Source: Streptomyces sp. 150FB (lineage in GTDB: Bacteria; Actinomycetota; Actinomycetes; Streptomycetales; Streptomycetaceae). From it: 64,000 bases of DNA. Every line of letters begins with the position of its first letter. Positions within the stretch are counted from its first letter, which is position 1. The notes below the pieces were generated by a model. It saw only the letters and a list, made by a program, of their open reading frames with translations, did no database searches and was not told the DNA's origin. The stretch lies in NCBI RefSeq assembly GCF_000818195.1, contig NZ_JTHL01000001.1, positions 8,893,504 to 8,957,503 of the forward strand, in the 5' to 3' direction. The position numbers were made by a program, and so were the translations under genes. This document shows, piece after piece, positions 63,306-64,000 of the stretch.

Positions 63306-63798
63306 CAGAAGCGGTGCCGCGGTCGCCGCGGCCGCGCTTCTCGCTCTCGCCACCGGGTGCGGCTCTGGCACCGACGGTACCGACGAACCGACCGGCGGCT
63401 CCGCGAGCACCACGAGCCACCCGGTGAAGGACACCAGCATCACTGCTGAGCCGGGCGAGCGCTTCACGCTCACCGTCGACCAGAACGCCTCCACCCGCGA
63501 GTACTGGTACCTGGTCGACCCCGAGCCCGACAGCTCGGTGCTGGTCAGCCGCGGCCAGGACTACGCGTCTGACTCCGGCGGCGAGTCGGTGCCCGGTGAC
63601 GGCGGCCGGCTCACCTTCACCTTCGAGGCCAAGGGGAAGGGGACCACCCGGTTCACGCTGCTGCACTGCACCTTCACCACGTGCCAGGGCAACACCTCCA
63701 CGCTGCCGCCCGAGACGACCGAGCCCTCCGCCACCCCGACCACGGGGGCGGCCTCCCCGGCTCCCGAGCGCATCACCTACACCGTCACCGTCAACTGA
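63265..63798 (+). CDS. lipoprotein with chagasin-like (I42) cysteine-protease-inhibitor domain
   Basis: 177 aa from GTG 63265 (AAGG upstream), overlapping the effector gene by 41 bp. An N-terminal lipoprotein signal, GAAVAAAALLALATGCGSGT (Cys lipobox), then a linker, then a beta-sandwich. ERFTLTVDQNASTREYWYL parallels the chagasin loop N-P-T-T-G-Y-x-W, and VPGDGGRLTFTFEAKGKG parallels G-x-G-G-x-x-x-F-x-F. The third chagasin loop (RPW) is not evident. Located outside the membrane, it could inhibit the neighbour's protease: an immunity protein. The family match is by pattern only. Confidence 0.65.
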   Translation: MISLTRTASIFRGNRSGAAVAAAALLALATGCGSGTDGTDEPTGGSASTTSHPVKDTSITAEPGERFTLTVDQNASTREYWYLVDPEPDSSVLVSRGQDYASDSGGESVPGDGGRLTFTFEAKGKGTTRFTLLHCTFTTCQGNTSTLPPETTEPSATPTTGAASPAPERITYTVTVN

Positions 63799-63844
63799 AC
63801 CGCAGCGGACCATTCAGTTGAGACGAGATAGCCGAGGCCCCGCC

Positions 63845-64000
63845 ATGAACGACGCCGCGTACCCGCCGGACCGCACGGACGACGAGCTGGCCCGGCTCGA
63901 CATCACCGTCCTGCTGCGTTACGGCCTCACCGCCGAGCCCGGCACCCGGCGCACCGCCCTGATCGGCGACGGTGCCGCGGCCGCGGCCGTCATCCTCGAC
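63845..64000 (+). CDS. start of a hypothetical protein (partial)
   Basis: ATG 63845 opens a frame that continues to the window edge: MNDAAYPPDRTDDELARLDI, then TVLLRYGLTAEPGTRRTALI and GDGAAAAAVILD. The first 52 residues show an acidic N-terminus and a helical segment; no family recognised. It lies 46 bp after the lipoprotein gene on the same strand and may belong to the same operon. Confidence 0.5.
   Translation, partial: MNDAAYPPDRTDDELARLDITVLLRYGLTAEPGTRRTALIGDGAAAAAVILD

Noticed and set aside
61659..63494. 611-codon minus-strand frame across the T7SS-like locus
   Set aside because: Val/Leu/Arg-rich shadow without motifs; the plus strand has coherent domains and ribosome-binding sites.

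Overview
The window is high-GC actinobacterial DNA. Codon use, GTG/TTG starts, TetR/SARP/DUF5753/DUF3159/GPP34-type genes and the IS families all point to Streptomyces, probably a chromosome arm or another accessory region. No rRNA, tRNA or CRISPR was seen. All calls come from reading translations, motifs and repeats by eye; no database was searched.

Layout. (1) <1-5467: a compact one-direction operon. It holds the end of a PLP-fold enzyme, a SAM methyltransferase, a YqcI/YcgG (DcsA/GntA-like) haem N-hydroxylase candidate, a HAM1/ITPase-like NTP pyrophosphatase, a LOG-type phosphoribohydrolase, an MFS exporter and an ATP-grasp ligase. It reads as a small-molecule cluster handling a nucleotide-derived base and/or an N-hydroxylated amino acid. 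(2) 5.5-50.7 kb: a mosaic island full of broken genes. It contains a frameshifted MerR gene joined to an aldo/keto reductase remnant, an integrase pseudogene, an intact Xis/Int pair, and fragments of IS701, IS982, IS1380, IS110, IS1182-like and IS5-like elements. Intact cargo includes an alpha/beta hydrolase with its TetR, two paralogous TetR genes, DUF3159, GrpB, an MFS plus FBP zinc-finger operon, GPP34, an S9 peptidase, DUF721, an MFS with a CGNR-type regulator, signal peptidase I and a TetR-SDR-SBP operon. The island is bracketed by a 223-bp near-identical repeat carrying a pirin 3' end (6565-6787 and 50496-50718). Inside it, 7.2-35.5 kb is bracketed by 3'-end fragments of an RNA-methyltransferase-like gene, each with paired TGACGCTC motifs 11 bp apart, which looks like the two ends of an integrated element. 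(3) 50.7-53.2 kb: a divergent TetR/SDR pair and an ACT-domain gene. (4) 53.5-61.2 kb: a second biosynthetic cluster: an Fe(II)/2OG oxygenase, a single-module NRPS (A-T-E-R), an SDR and an AMP-forming ligase. (5) 61.3 kb to the end: a type VII-secretion-like locus with a small WXG100-like protein, a 527-aa protein ending in a papain-like Cys/His/Asn domain, and a lipoprotein resembling chagasin-type papain inhibitors, suggesting an effector with a protease-inhibitor immunity protein.

Regulation visible in the sequence: a recurring 15-bp palindrome, TGTCACTTAGTGACA, usually in tandem pairs, lies upstream of a TetR gene, the DUF3159 gene and the divergent GPP34/S9 peptidase genes, suggesting one regulon. 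Separate private palindromes lie beside three other regulators.
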